A stretch of 39,245 bases of DNA from positions 1 through 39,245 of the forward strand of contig JAGQMS010000007.1 of the NCBI GenBank assembly GCA_020428535.1, in the 5' to 3' direction. The notes beneath the pieces were generated by a model that saw only the letters and a program-made list of their open reading frames with translations, ran no database searches and was not told where the DNA came from. The position numbers and the translations under genes were made by a program. Source of the stretch: Candidatus Saccharimonadota bacterium (GTDB lineage Bacteria > Patescibacteriota > Saccharimonadia > Saccharimonadales > JAGQMS01). Shown here one piece after another: positions 8,249 to 15,606 of this stretch (the stretch's first letter is position 1; each line of letters starts with the position of its first letter).

Positions 8249-8575
8249 TTATTTACTGCGTGGCTTGATATTCATTGCAAGCAGTACATATATGGGCAGT
8301 GTAGTGAAAACAAATCCTACAATAAATATAAACAAGAAAAGTGGCAAAGTTGATAAAAAATCTGAAAAACTACCATCGAGACCTGTACCCCGACCTTCGT
8401 TTTCAATCACAAAAATTATAAATCCATAAATCAATGCATAAATTAACGGCAATGATAGCGCTAGTTTAAGCCCAGTAGACTTAGTAGATCTGAATATGGA
8501 AAAATGCAAAATACATGTAATCAATGCGACCGAAAAATATCCGATTAGAAGAATTAATAATTTGTTTAATAACAT
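8249..8575 (-). CDS. Small polytopic membrane protein of unknown function
   Basis: This 108-aa protein has about three hydrophobic segments (about 4-26, 38-58 and 75-100). A short polar loop, ENEGRGTGLDGSFSDF, lies between the second and third. No family is recognised. A strong Shine-Dalgarno (AGGGGG, 6 nt before ATG) supports the start. It follows csaA by 17 nt on the same strand and is probably the last gene of the greA-csaA unit. The opposite strand is also open here, but the ribosome-binding site and hydrophobic pattern favour this strand. Confidence 0.65.
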   Translation of the reverse strand: MLLNKLLILLIGYFSVALITCILHFSIFRSTKSTGLKLALSLPLIYALIYGFIIFVIENEGRGTGLDGSFSDFLSTLPLFLFIFIVGFVFTTLPIYVLLAMNIKPRSK

Positions 8576-8592
8576 GCCGTTCCCCCTACTTG

Positions 8593-8925
8593 CTAATATA
8601 ATATAGATCCGACTTCGCTATTCTCCCCTGGGTCAGCAAGTATTACATGACCAGCCGTGTCTTCAGTGCCAAGGGTCAGAACTTGGCTTTTGAACGGCCC
8701 GATTTGTTTTTCAGGAAAATTGACAACCGCCAATACTTTTCTACCTTTGAGGTCGTTTAGAGAATAATTCTCCGTTATCTGTGCACTGGAACTTTTTATT
8801 CCGATAGCATTACCAAAATCAATCTTGAGTTTGTACGCTGGTTTCTTTGCTTCAGGAAAATCTTCAGCATCTACAATTACACCAACACGAATTTCAATTT
8901 TTTGGAAATCTGCATACTCAATCAT
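8593..8925 (-). CDS. csaA: CsaA-like tRNA-binding domain protein
   Basis: This 110-aa single-domain OB-fold protein is of the tRNA-binding (EMAP/Trbp111) type and matches the CsaA group, which has been proposed as an export-related chaperone. It begins with DFQKIEIRVGVIVDAEDFPEAKKPAYKLKIDFG and has the typical conserved segments SSAQIT and GRKVLAVVNFPEKQIGPFKSQVLTLG. The protein is close to full family length. The ATG lies 3 nt after the greA stop with no obvious Shine-Dalgarno, so translation probably depends on re-initiation after greA. Its real role (tRNA binding or chaperone) is unsettled in the family. Confidence 0.88.
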   Translation of the reverse strand: MIEYADFQKIEIRVGVIVDAEDFPEAKKPAYKLKIDFGNAIGIKSSSAQITENYSLNDLKGRKVLAVVNFPEKQIGPFKSQVLTLGTEDTAGHVILADPGENSEVGSILY

Positions 8926-8928
8926 GAG

Positions 8929-9393
8929 TTATGAGATAGATACTACTTTGTACACTGTTGTTTCTGCTGGTGTCACGATCTCGACCTCTTCACCCATCTT
9001 CTTTCCTAAAAGTGCCTTACCGATCGGTGACTCGTCCGATATCTTCCCGTTTAGGGGGTCTGCTTCAACGGTACCAACTAAAATGAATGTCTTTTCTTTG
9101 CCAGAAGCGCTTTTGAGGCTAACCTTTGAGCCGTGAGCAACTTTATCACTTGATTTTGGCTTTTTAATTATGGAGACGTTCTTAAGAATATGCTCAATCT
9201 CTGAGACCCTTGTTTCTGCTCTTTCTTGAGTCTGTTTTGCAGCTTGATATTCTGCATTTTCTGTTAGGTCACCCTGCTCTCTTGCCACTCTAATAGATTC
9301 TGCAACTTCAGCACGCTGATCAATCAAAGATTTTAATTCGCTCTTTAACTCGTCTACGCCTTCTTGTGTCAAATGAAATTGTTTCTTTACCAT
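8929..9393 (-). CDS. greA: Transcription elongation factor GreA
   Basis: GreA binds RNA polymerase's secondary channel and stimulates cleavage of backtracked transcripts. At 154 aa it is full length. An N-terminal coiled-coil hairpin (about 1-75) carries the acidic tip EQGDLTENAEYQAAK, where the Asp and Glu coordinate the catalytic metal. The C-terminal FKBP-like domain (about 80-154) includes the conserved ISDESPIGKALLGKKMGEEV. A GGGAG Shine-Dalgarno 7 nt before ATG and a strong promoter inside the 3' end of proS allow expression apart from proS. csaA and a small membrane protein follow closely. Confidence 0.97.
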   Translation of the reverse strand: MVKKQFHLTQEGVDELKSELKSLIDQRAEVAESIRVAREQGDLTENAEYQAAKQTQERAETRVSEIEHILKNVSIIKKPKSSDKVAHGSKVSLKSASGKEKTFILVGTVEADPLNGKISDESPIGKALLGKKMGEEVEIVTPAETTVYKVVSIS

Positions 9394-9442
9394 TTAATGT
9401 CTCCCTCTAGTGAAATCCCCATCCTGAAAAAATACTCTGGCG

Positions 9443-9470
9443 ATTATACACCCTTTTTTTACTTTGCCAA
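9443..9470 (-). promoter_or_regulatory. Strong promoter of greA
   Basis: Minus strand: -35 TTGGCA (9465-9470), 16-nt spacer, perfect -10 TATAAT (9443-9448). The -35 lies inside the last codons of proS. The leader to greA is about 45 nt and carries a GGGAG ribosome-binding site. Confidence 0.65.
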
Positions 9471-10709
9471 TAATTTTTTTAGTTCATCTAAATTAAGTTG
9501 CAAAACCTCACCCGTTTTTCGTACTTTGACCTCATATGCCTCAGAATCGATAGTTTTCTTACTAACAACAACACGGTATGGCATTCCCATCAGATCTGCA
9601 TCAGCAAATTTTTCACCCGCTGAGACATCTCTATCGTCCCAAATAACTGAAAATCCAGCTGAGATTAAATTGTTATAAATTTTATTAGCTTCGGCGATCA
9701 CTGCATCGTCATTGCCGAGTGAAGTTATATGAAGTTGATAAGGAGCAATCTCGGTAGGCCAGACTATCCCCTGGTCGTCTCCCATATGCTCTACTATCAC
9801 ACCCATCACACGAGCAGGCCCTATGCCATAAGACCCCATGACGACGAACTGTTGCTCACCATTTTCATCTGTATACACAAAGTCATAAGGCTCACTTTTT
9901 GAAGTTCCAAAACTAAATATGTTCCCTACTTCGGCAGTTTTTGCTTTACGAAGTTTATCTTTTTGGACACCAAGGTTTTTAAGTACATCGTCCCGCATTA
10001 CTTCTTCGTTGATAGCAATATGTTTTTCATCATCAATATAGACAACATCTTCACCCGCTTCACATATCGTTTGAAATTCGTGACTAAATTCTGCAAATGC
10101 ACCTCCTGAAGCAACTGTAAAATAAGTGCTCTCGCCGATTCCTAGACGTTCAAAAATACGAAGATATGCAGCTGTGACTTTATCGTAGAATTCTTTATGC
10201 TCTGCCTCAGTTCGTGCGAATGAGTACATGTCTTTCATAATAAATTCACGTGTCCGCATTATCCCACTTTTAGCGCGCGTTTCGTTGCGCAATTTATTTT
10301 GAAATTGATAAGCTGCTTTAGGCAGGTCCTTATAACTGTCGATGTGTTGACGGAAAGTGTCTACCATCTGCTCTTCATGCGACCATGCCAGACCTGCTTC
10401 TGTGCCGTTCTTATATGTAGTCTTAAACCAAACATCTACAATCTCATCATCCCAACGATTTGTACGCTCCCAAACCTCTTTACGCTGAAGAGTCGACATG
10501 ACGACTTCTTGGCCGCCGATTGCATCCATTTCGTCTCTAATTATTTGGATAATATTATTTAGTACTTTCCGACCAAGTGGCAACCAAACATATACTCCGG
10601 CAGCATCTTTATGAACATAGCCCGCCCTTATTAAAAGTTGAGCATTCTTGGCGGTTTCGTCCGCTGGTGCTTCTTTTCTTGTCTTGGTTATTAGTTGTGA
10701 TACGCGCAT
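9459..10709 (-). CDS. proS: Proline--tRNA ligase, short form without editing insertion
   Basis: This 416-aa class II synthetase charges tRNA-Pro. It shows GGQEVVMSTLQRKEVWERTNRW near motif 1, motif 2 around FRNETRAKSGIMRTREFIMKDMYSF (read as FQNKLRNETRA), and motif 3 MGSYGIGPARVMGVIVEH, followed by an anticodon-binding domain (HITSLGNDDAVIAEANKIYNNL onward). The usual bacterial enzyme is about 570 aa and carries an editing (INS) domain of about 180 aa between motifs 2 and 3; here that interval is only about 130 residues and INS is absent, as in alphaproteobacterial and mitochondrial forms. Shine-Dalgarno GGAG lies 7 nt before ATG. It sits after rseP and a CPBP protease gene, a position it also holds in Bacillus (after the rseP homologue). 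Confidence 0.94.
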   Translation of the reverse strand: MRVSQLITKTRKEAPADETAKNAQLLIRAGYVHKDAAGVYVWLPLGRKVLNNIIQIIRDEMDAIGGQEVVMSTLQRKEVWERTNRWDDEIVDVWFKTTYKNGTEAGLAWSHEEQMVDTFRQHIDSYKDLPKAAYQFQNKLRNETRAKSGIMRTREFIMKDMYSFARTEAEHKEFYDKVTAAYLRIFERLGIGESTYFTVASGGAFAEFSHEFQTICEAGEDVVYIDDEKHIAINEEVMRDDVLKNLGVQKDKLRKAKTAEVGNIFSFGTSKSEPYDFVYTDENGEQQFVVMGSYGIGPARVMGVIVEHMGDDQGIVWPTEIAPYQLHITSLGNDDAVIAEANKIYNNLISAGFSVIWDDRDVSAGEKFADADLMGMPYRVVVSKKTIDSEAYEVKVRKTGEVLQLNLDELKKLLAK

Positions 10710-10756
10710 TTTTTACTCCGAAAGTTATGTAATATTAAAAATTAGAGAATAATCAT

Positions 10757-10779
10757 ATATTCGGCCAAAGCCGGAATAT
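10757..10779 (-). promoter_or_regulatory. Hairpin in the CPBP-proS intergenic gap
   Basis: An inverted repeat pairs ATATTC-GGC with GCC-GAATAT around a 4-nt loop with one bulged base. It lies in the 124-nt gap between the CPBP gene and proS, about 50 nt upstream of proS. No U-run follows on the minus strand, so it may be a processing or regulatory hairpin rather than a terminator. Nothing else clear is seen in the gap. Confidence 0.4.
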
Positions 10780-10833
10780 TGATCGGGGTAAATGATGTGC
10801 GTCTCATTAAACTCATGCTCCTAGTAGTCTACA

Positions 10834-11562
10834 TTACCCTATTCTAAAAATAAACAGCACTAAAAATGCTAGGCTGTTCTTCAAGAAATGCATCGTGATA
10901 GTCGCCCACAGGCTAGGTCTCAATTGCAAAACATAAATCATCACCATCGAAAGAGTGAAAGTATCAATAGCCACGTTCCATTGTCCGTGTAGCGCCCCAA
11001 AGATCACAGAGACAATGAGTGCTGATGTGAGTACACTTATTTTGTTTTTGATCAGTTTATTGTAGAGATACCCTCTGAATAGTAGCTCTTCGCTTATTGG
11101 CGGTACCACGGCAAGAGCAAAGAATATAATTGGTAAAAGATTAGACGAAGCATTTTGCAAGCCGATATTCTGTGCTTGATCAGCGTTGAATGAAGGAAAT
11201 ACCAATACTATAAGTGCAAGAAGTATACGAACAATAATGAAGTAGGCACCAAAACCAAGAAAACCGTACCCTATATCTTTCAGTTTTGGTCTTCCGAGTT
11301 TGAGCTCGGATAATTTAGTTTTGGTTAATTTCAAAATTACAGCTAGCGCTAACAATATAGCCGTACCACCTACGATATATGCGGAAGTCAGAACTCCAGG
11401 TCTGCTTAAGAGTTCTTGCTCCGAATCTACACTGAATCCTTTTAGGAGAATAGATACGCTAATTTGCCCAAAAATATAAATGAGACCAACAATTATAATC
11501 TCCGAAATCACTCTAAAATTTCGATGTTCTTTCAATTTAGATAATTTTTTCAAAACAAGCAC
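10834..11562 (-). CDS. CPBP family intramembrane glutamic protease (Abi/CAAX-type)
   Basis: This 242-aa polytopic membrane protein has the three motifs of the CPBP (Rce1-like) protease family: EELLFRG (E158, E159, R163), FGALHGQ (H192) and HFLKN (H225, N229). Six or more hydrophobic segments are visible, and an N-terminal basic stretch (KKLSKLKEHRNFR) precedes the first. In bacteria the family includes bacteriocin-immunity proteins and prenyl-type peptide processors; the substrate here is unknown. The start is GTG at 11562 with GGAG 9 nt upstream, overlapping the rseP stop by one base (TAGTG), so it is coupled to rseP. It occupies the place between rseP and proS where other bacteria have no such gene. 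Confidence 0.88.
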   Translation of the reverse strand: MLVLKKLSKLKEHRNFRVISEIIIVGLIYIFGQISVSILLKGFSVDSEQELLSRPGVLTSAYIVGGTAILLALAVILKLTKTKLSELKLGRPKLKDIGYGFLGFGAYFIIVRILLALIVLVFPSFNADQAQNIGLQNASSNLLPIIFFALAVVPPISEELLFRGYLYNKLIKNKISVLTSALIVSVIFGALHGQWNVAIDTFTLSMVMIYVLQLRPSLWATITMHFLKNSLAFLVLFIFRIG

Positions 11563-12710
11563 TAAAAGAATCTCCGCACGTCTACTACCGTTATCAAAAC
11601 AAATAATAGCAGTAGTGCAATATAGCCTGTTCCATGGATGAATTCTTCTGTTTTTGGCTTCAGTTCTCTTTTAAATATCCTAAATATTGCCATGACGGTC
11701 AACTTCCCACCATCTAATGCGGGTATTGGGAGAGTATTCATAATCGCCAAGGTTAGCGATAATAATGCTACAATCAGCAAAATATAATTAACGCCCAAAC
11801 TAGCGCCGTCCCGCAGGACAACAAAAATACCGACTGGCCCGGAGACATTTTGACTTGCCTCTGACCCATGCCCCTTGAATAGGCTTGTAATTGTTGAGCC
11901 TAAGGCAGAGTAAGTTAATTTAGAAAATTGGCCAATCAAACCTACGCCAACTATCGGTGCAGACCAGGTTGAGCGTTGTACCGTATAGTCGTATGGAATC
12001 ACACCCATATAGCCTTTTGGATTATCTGTTTTGGTACTTGCTTCAACCTCTTCTGCGGTTCTTAACTCTACCTGTGAAACACCTCGGTTTGTGTATATGT
12101 ACTGCGTAGTGCCGGCATTTGCTTGGGCAGTGACATGCAGATCTTGCGCATCAGAAATTATTTCGCGATCCGTAAATATATCCAGACAATTCTGGCAATC
12201 GGTAATATACTCTATTCTGTCGCCTGGTTTAATACCTGCTTTATCTGCGGGCCCGTTTGGCTCCACATAGCCTACCAAAACCTTATTGCTCACGACCCTG
12301 GTGTCAGAACTAATTGTAAACTGCTCTGTTCCTCCGGGCAGCGGCAATTTAGGTATCCCTATAAATGCTAGGATTGTAAACATAACCCACGCGGTTATTA
12401 AGTTCATAAGTACACCGGCTAAAATAATCTTGGTTTTTGACCAAAATGAAGCTGATCCAAATTCTTGCTTTCCTTTATCGCCGTCATGCTCGCCCTTTAA
12501 TTTCACAAATCCACCTAAAGGTAGAGCGTTAAGAGTAAATTTTGTCCCTTGTTTATCAGTCTTAATAATCATCAATCTTGGAGGTAGCCCCAAGCCAAAC
12601 TCCTCAACTTGAACACCATTTCGTCTGGCGACAATAAAATGACCAAATTCGTGGACTATTACTAGGCCCACAAACAAACCCAACCCTAAAATTAGCAAAA
12701 GTATTTCCAT
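11562..12710 (-). CDS. rseP: Site-2 intramembrane metalloprotease (RseP/RasP family)
   Basis: This 382-aa M50 protease cleaves membrane-embedded substrates such as anti-sigma factors and signal-peptide remnants. Zinc motif HEFGH is at residues 20-24 in the first membrane segment, and the third ligand lies in LPIPALDGGKL near the C-terminus. Between them a PDZ domain (about 145-235) contains GPADKAGIKPGDRI. It also has a CxxC (C172, C175 in TDCQNCLD) on the extracytoplasmic side, which is not a feature of well-known RseP proteins. One PDZ domain rather than two fits the Gram-positive RasP type. It lies between uppS and a coupled CPBP protease gene. Confidence 0.93.
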   Translation of the reverse strand: MEILLLILGLGLFVGLVIVHEFGHFIVARRNGVQVEEFGLGLPPRLMIIKTDKQGTKFTLNALPLGGFVKLKGEHDGDKGKQEFGSASFWSKTKIILAGVLMNLITAWVMFTILAFIGIPKLPLPGGTEQFTISSDTRVVSNKVLVGYVEPNGPADKAGIKPGDRIEYITDCQNCLDIFTDREIISDAQDLHVTAQANAGTTQYIYTNRGVSQVELRTAEEVEASTKTDNPKGYMGVIPYDYTVQRSTWSAPIVGVGLIGQFSKLTYSALGSTITSLFKGHGSEASQNVSGPVGIFVVLRDGASLGVNYILLIVALLSLTLAIMNTLPIPALDGGKLTVMAIFRIFKRELKPKTEEFIHGTGYIALLLLFVLITVVDVRRFF

Positions 12711-12729
12711 CTCGTACTAGTTTACAACA

Positions 12730-13434
12730 TCACTTTCCAAAACGTCGTTGCCGGGAGTTATACTCTGCAATATATTCATCGACTTTCTCAGCATCTACAT
12801 CAGGCCAATATGTTTGATCAAAAATAAATTCAGCGTAATCGCTTCTTGGTAGCATAAAACCACTAAGTCTATGTTCACCCGAGGATCTTACGATGAGATC
12901 GCAAGATGGAATTTCTGGGTGATAAACATACTTCAGAAGATCTTTTACAGAAAGATTATCTGGGCTGACACCGTCTTGATGAATCTTTTTATACATATCT
13001 AATATTTCTTGATGACCACCATAATTGAAACATAACGCAAGAGTTCCATTTTTATTATTCAAGGTCTTTTCTTCGGCTTTATTAATGGCGTCAATAACTT
13101 TGTTACTGAGCCTTTCTCTTGTGCCGAGTACTACTATTCTAATCCCCTTTTCGTGAAATTTTTTTAGATATTTTGTTAAAACTTTTGTTACCAACCCCAT
13201 CAAAAAACTAACTTCTTCTTGCGTTCTCGACCAATTCTCGGTTGAGAATGTATATGCAGACATGAACTTAACGCCTCGATCAAAACAAGCATCGGCAACT
13301 CTTTCTAGAGCCGAGACACCTTCTTCATGACCTTTGAAAGCTGGGAGCCCTCTTTCTTTTGCCCATCGCCGATTCCCATCCATAATAAAACCAATGTGTT
13401 TTGGTATTTTTAATGGTTCATTTAATGCTGTCAT
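12730..13434 (-). CDS. uppS: Undecaprenyl diphosphate synthase (isoprenyl transferase)
   Basis: This 234-aa cis-prenyltransferase makes the C55 lipid carrier for cell-wall and surface polysaccharide assembly. The catalytic Asp is D19 in HIGFIMDGNRRWA, followed by conserved FSTENWSR, CFNYGGHQEI and a C-terminal block SSGEHRLSGFMLPRSDYAEF, then YWPDVD. The C-terminal block diverges from the usual RTGGEQRLSNFLLWQ but keeps the Glu and Arg needed for substrate binding. An extended -10 (TGTTAAAAT) ends 12 nt before ATG with no Shine-Dalgarno. It lies between frr and rseP; the usual cdsA and dxr genes of this neighbourhood are absent. Confidence 0.95.
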   Translation of the reverse strand: MTALNEPLKIPKHIGFIMDGNRRWAKERGLPAFKGHEEGVSALERVADACFDRGVKFMSAYTFSTENWSRTQEEVSFLMGLVTKVLTKYLKKFHEKGIRIVVLGTRERLSNKVIDAINKAEEKTLNNKNGTLALCFNYGGHQEILDMYKKIHQDGVSPDNLSVKDLLKYVYHPEIPSCDLIVRSSGEHRLSGFMLPRSDYAEFIFDQTYWPDVDAEKVDEYIAEYNSRQRRFGK

Positions 13435-13446
13435 AGGATTAGGGTT

Positions 13447-13455
13447 ATTTTAACA
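13447..13455 (-). promoter_or_regulatory. Extended -10 promoter of uppS
   Basis: TGT-TAAAAT on the minus strand forms an extended -10 element (TGn before the hexamer). It ends 12 nt before the uppS ATG, so the transcript would have a leader of only a few bases. No convincing -35 is present. Confidence 0.45.
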
Positions 13456-13473
13456 GATAATTTGACCTATCCG

Positions 13474-14037
13474 TTAAACGGTCATTATCTCAGCCTCTTT
13501 GGATTTGGCAGTCGCCTCAACACTAGACTTTACTCGGTTCATCTCATCATCAACCTGTTTTTCGGCCCGTTGTTGCTCATCTTCTCCAATTTCTTTATCG
13601 GATTTTAGCTTTTTTAGCTTGTCCATAGCATCGTGGCGTGCTTGACGCATTGTGACAAAACATTCTTCCTTTTTCTCACCTAGTTGTTTTACAACTTGTT
13701 GACGTCTTTCCGTAGTAAGTGGCGGAACTGGTATCCTAACTACCCTACCGTCGTCTGTTGGGTTAAAGCCTAATGCTTGATCATTCCTAATTGCGTCAGA
13801 TATAGCCTGTAAATTGTTTGGGTCAAATGGTGAAACCTGTATCAACTGGGCTTCGGGTGTGGTGACAGTAGCTAAATGTGCTAAAGGAGTAGGTACCCCA
13901 TATGCGCTGATCTTGATGTCCTCAATCATGGATGGATGAGCACGACCCGTCCTTAGCTTTTTGCATTCGTCTCGGAAGTGCACTTCAGCTTTCTCGAACT
14001 CTTTCTTAGCATTTTCAAAAATTGATTGCGGAGTCAT
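13474..14037 (-). CDS. frr: Ribosome recycling factor
   Basis: RRF splits post-termination ribosomes together with EF-G. At 187 aa it is full length. Recognisable segments are LRTGRAHPSMIEDI near the N-terminus, GVPTPLAHLATVTTPEAQLIQVSPFDPNNL, and the long C-terminal helices (GEKKEECFVTMRQARHDAMDKLKK). AAGGA lies 5 nt before the ATG. The gene follows tsf by about 80 nt that hold a hairpin and its own extended -10 promoter; pyrH, which usually sits between tsf and frr, is missing. Confidence 0.97.
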   Translation of the reverse strand: MTPQSIFENAKKEFEKAEVHFRDECKKLRTGRAHPSMIEDIKISAYGVPTPLAHLATVTTPEAQLIQVSPFDPNNLQAISDAIRNDQALGFNPTDDGRVVRIPVPPLTTERRQQVVKQLGEKKEECFVTMRQARHDAMDKLKKLKSDKEIGEDEQQRAEKQVDDEMNRVKSSVEATAKSKEAEIMTV

Positions 14038-14061
14038 ATGGATCCTTATTTATGCAATACA

Positions 14062-14070
14062 ATTATAACA
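14062..14070 (-). promoter_or_regulatory. Extended -10 promoter of frr
   Basis: TGT-TATAAT on the minus strand is a consensus extended -10. It lies immediately after the hairpin at 14073-14096 and about 24 nt before the frr ATG, leaving room for the AAGGA ribosome-binding site. Confidence 0.55.
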
Positions 14071-14072
14071 AA

Positions 14073-14096
14073 GAACCCATCTGTTTTGATGGGTTC
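14073..14096 (-). terminator. Perfect 9-bp hairpin between tsf and frr (possible weak terminator)
   Basis: GAACCCATC and GATGGGTTC pair perfectly around a 6-nt loop. On the minus strand the stem is followed by TTTGTTAT, a broken U-run, so termination after tsf may be partial. The frr promoter's -10 starts 3 nt past the stem. Confidence 0.5.
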
Positions 14097-14119
14097 CAAG
14101 TAAATGTTTGACAAAACGC

Positions 14120-14719
14120 CTAGTTAACTTCGCCAAGCTGCAAACGGCTGAACCGTCGGACAACGATGTTCTCTCCTAAAACTGCGATTCCTTCTTTAAC
14201 AAATTCCCCTACCGTTTGATCAGGATTTTTGATGAAGGGCTGATCAAGCAAGCAACGTTCAGCAAAGTATTTCTTAAGCATCCCCTCAACAATCATTTCT
14301 GCTTTGTCGGCAGGCTTTCCTTCTGCGACAACTTTTTCCTTAAATTCTTTAGCCATTTTTTCACGGTCTTCAGCAGGGATATCATCAGTTGAAACATATT
14401 CCGGTGCCGATGCCGCGACATGCAAGCAAAGATCTTTCACTATATCTGTGAATTTTTCATTTCTAGCGACAAAGTCTGTTTCACAGTTAACTTCGACCAG
14501 TACCCCGATACGATTATCGTGTACATAGCTTCCGATCACTCCACTACGAGCTTCTCTCTCGCCTCTTTTTTCGGCCTTAGTCATGCCTTTTTTTCGCATC
14601 GCTTCAAGCGCTTCGTCGAAATCTCCCTTGGCATCAACCAAAGCTTGTTTCGCGTCAGTTATCCCAACACCAGTTAACTCTCGAAGTCTTTTTATCAATT
14701 CAATACTAATCTCAGCCAT
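14120..14719 (-). CDS. tsf: Elongation factor Ts
   Basis: EF-Ts reloads EF-Tu with GTP by displacing GDP. The N-terminal UBA-like domain (IKRLRELTGVGITDAKQALVDAKGD) and the catalytic TDFVARN segment are clear. Total length is about 199 aa, much shorter than the 280-290 aa of E. coli, with most of the second core subdomain reduced. The start was set at ATG 14719 because AAGGGAG sits 5 nt before it; a GTG six bases upstream overlaps that ribosome-binding site. It follows rpsB by 33 nt and is probably co-transcribed with it. Confidence 0.96.
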   Translation of the reverse strand: MAEISIELIKRLRELTGVGITDAKQALVDAKGDFDEALEAMRKKGMTKAEKRGEREARSGVIGSYVHDNRIGVLVEVNCETDFVARNEKFTDIVKDLCLHVAASAPEYVSTDDIPAEDREKMAKEFKEKVVAEGKPADKAEMIVEGMLKKYFAERCLLDQPFIKNPDQTVGEFVKEGIAVLGENIVVRRFSRLQLGEVN

Positions 14720-14752
14720 AGCCACTCCCTTATACTTATTATTTATTGTTAA

Positions 14753-15472
14753 CTATTTTTCTGTTGAAGTTGTCGTTTTTTGCTTTGTTTTGCCTGCCTC
14801 TACTGCTGAAACTATGTAATCACAGGCAAGCTGAATAGCTTTTACAGCATCATCATTGCAAGGTATAGGATATTCAACGAGCGTTGGATTTGTATTAGTA
14901 TCTGCAAGCGCCACTACAGGAATCCCTAATTTATTTGCTTCGCTAATCGCGTTTTCATCTTCGTTCATATCAACCACAAAAACGACTGAAGGTCGGGCGT
15001 TCATTTCTTTTATGCCGCCGAATTTCTTATTCATAAGATCGATTTCTTCTTGGAACCTCTGAACCTCAAGCTTGTTATATCTATTGGCAAGTTCGCCTGA
15101 AGCCATTTTGGCTTCAAGATCCTTGAGGTGTTTAATTCTGCCGGAGATGGTGTTCTTATTTGTGAGCATCCCGCCAAGCCAGCGTTCGGTAACATAGGGC
15201 ATACCAACCTTTTCGGCAGCAGCCTTAACTATATCTTTTGCTTGGCGTTTAGTGCTGACGAACAATACTTGGCCGCCTTTTGAAACCGCTGTTTCTACGG
15301 CACTCATAGCCCTTTCAAAGCCTTCAACGGTAAAGTTGAGATCAATGATGTGGTTGTCACCTCGTTTGCTGTGAATGTAGCCAGCCATTTTTGGGTGCCA
15401 TCTACTAGTTTTGTGTCCAAAATGAGCACCAGCCTCTAGCAACTGCTTAATATCTACTGCTTGTGCAGCCAT
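14753..15472 (-). CDS. rpsB: 30S ribosomal protein S2
   Basis: S2 is a late-assembling protein on the back of the small subunit. At 239 aa it is full length. Typical segments include LLEAGAHFGHKTSRWHPKM, FVSTKRQAKDIV, ERWLGGMLTN and the C-terminal VALADTNTNPTLVEYPIPCNDDAVKAI. AAGGAG lies 5 nt before the ATG. The gene has a strong promoter (TTGACT-N17-TAGAAT) and a roughly 100-nt leader folding into a two-part stem, consistent with S2 feedback control of rpsB-tsf as known in other bacteria. Confidence 0.98.
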   Translation of the reverse strand: MAAQAVDIKQLLEAGAHFGHKTSRWHPKMAGYIHSKRGDNHIIDLNFTVEGFERAMSAVETAVSKGGQVLFVSTKRQAKDIVKAAAEKVGMPYVTERWLGGMLTNKNTISGRIKHLKDLEAKMASGELANRYNKLEVQRFQEEIDLMNKKFGGIKEMNARPSVVFVVDMNEDENAISEANKLGIPVVALADTNTNPTLVEYPIPCNDDAVKAIQLACDYIVSAVEAGKTKQKTTTSTEK

Positions 15473-15494
15473 AAATACTCCTTGTCTTTACTTC

Positions 15495-15555
15495 GTTTTG
15501 GACGCCCCTTGACCGCGTACATCGCGGCTATCAAGGAGAGGAATAATTCCAAAAC
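15495..15555 (-). ncRNA. Candidate S2 (rpsB) mRNA leader with two nested stems
   Basis: In the rpsB leader an outer 8-bp stem pairs GTTTTGGA (15495-15502 plus-strand reading) with TCCAAAAC (15548-15555). It encloses an inner stem: CCTTGA (15507-15512) with TCAAGG (15531-15536), and CCGCG (15513-15517) with CGCGG (15523-15527), around a 5-nt loop and with a 3-nt bulge. All pairings are exact. S2 represses its own operon through leader RNA in other bacteria; whether this structure binds S2 is inference. Confidence 0.6.
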
Positions 15556-15577
15556 TGCTTCTTTGATAGTAAGGTAT

Positions 15578-15606
15578 ATTCTATATTTTTTCTTTGATAA
15601 AGTCAA
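15578..15606 (-). promoter_or_regulatory. Strong promoter of rpsB-tsf
   Basis: Minus strand: -35 TTGACT (15601-15606), 17-nt spacer, -10 TAGAAT (15578-15583). It overlaps the end of the carboxypeptidase gene. Transcription would start near 15571, about 100 nt upstream of rpsB. Confidence 0.65.
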
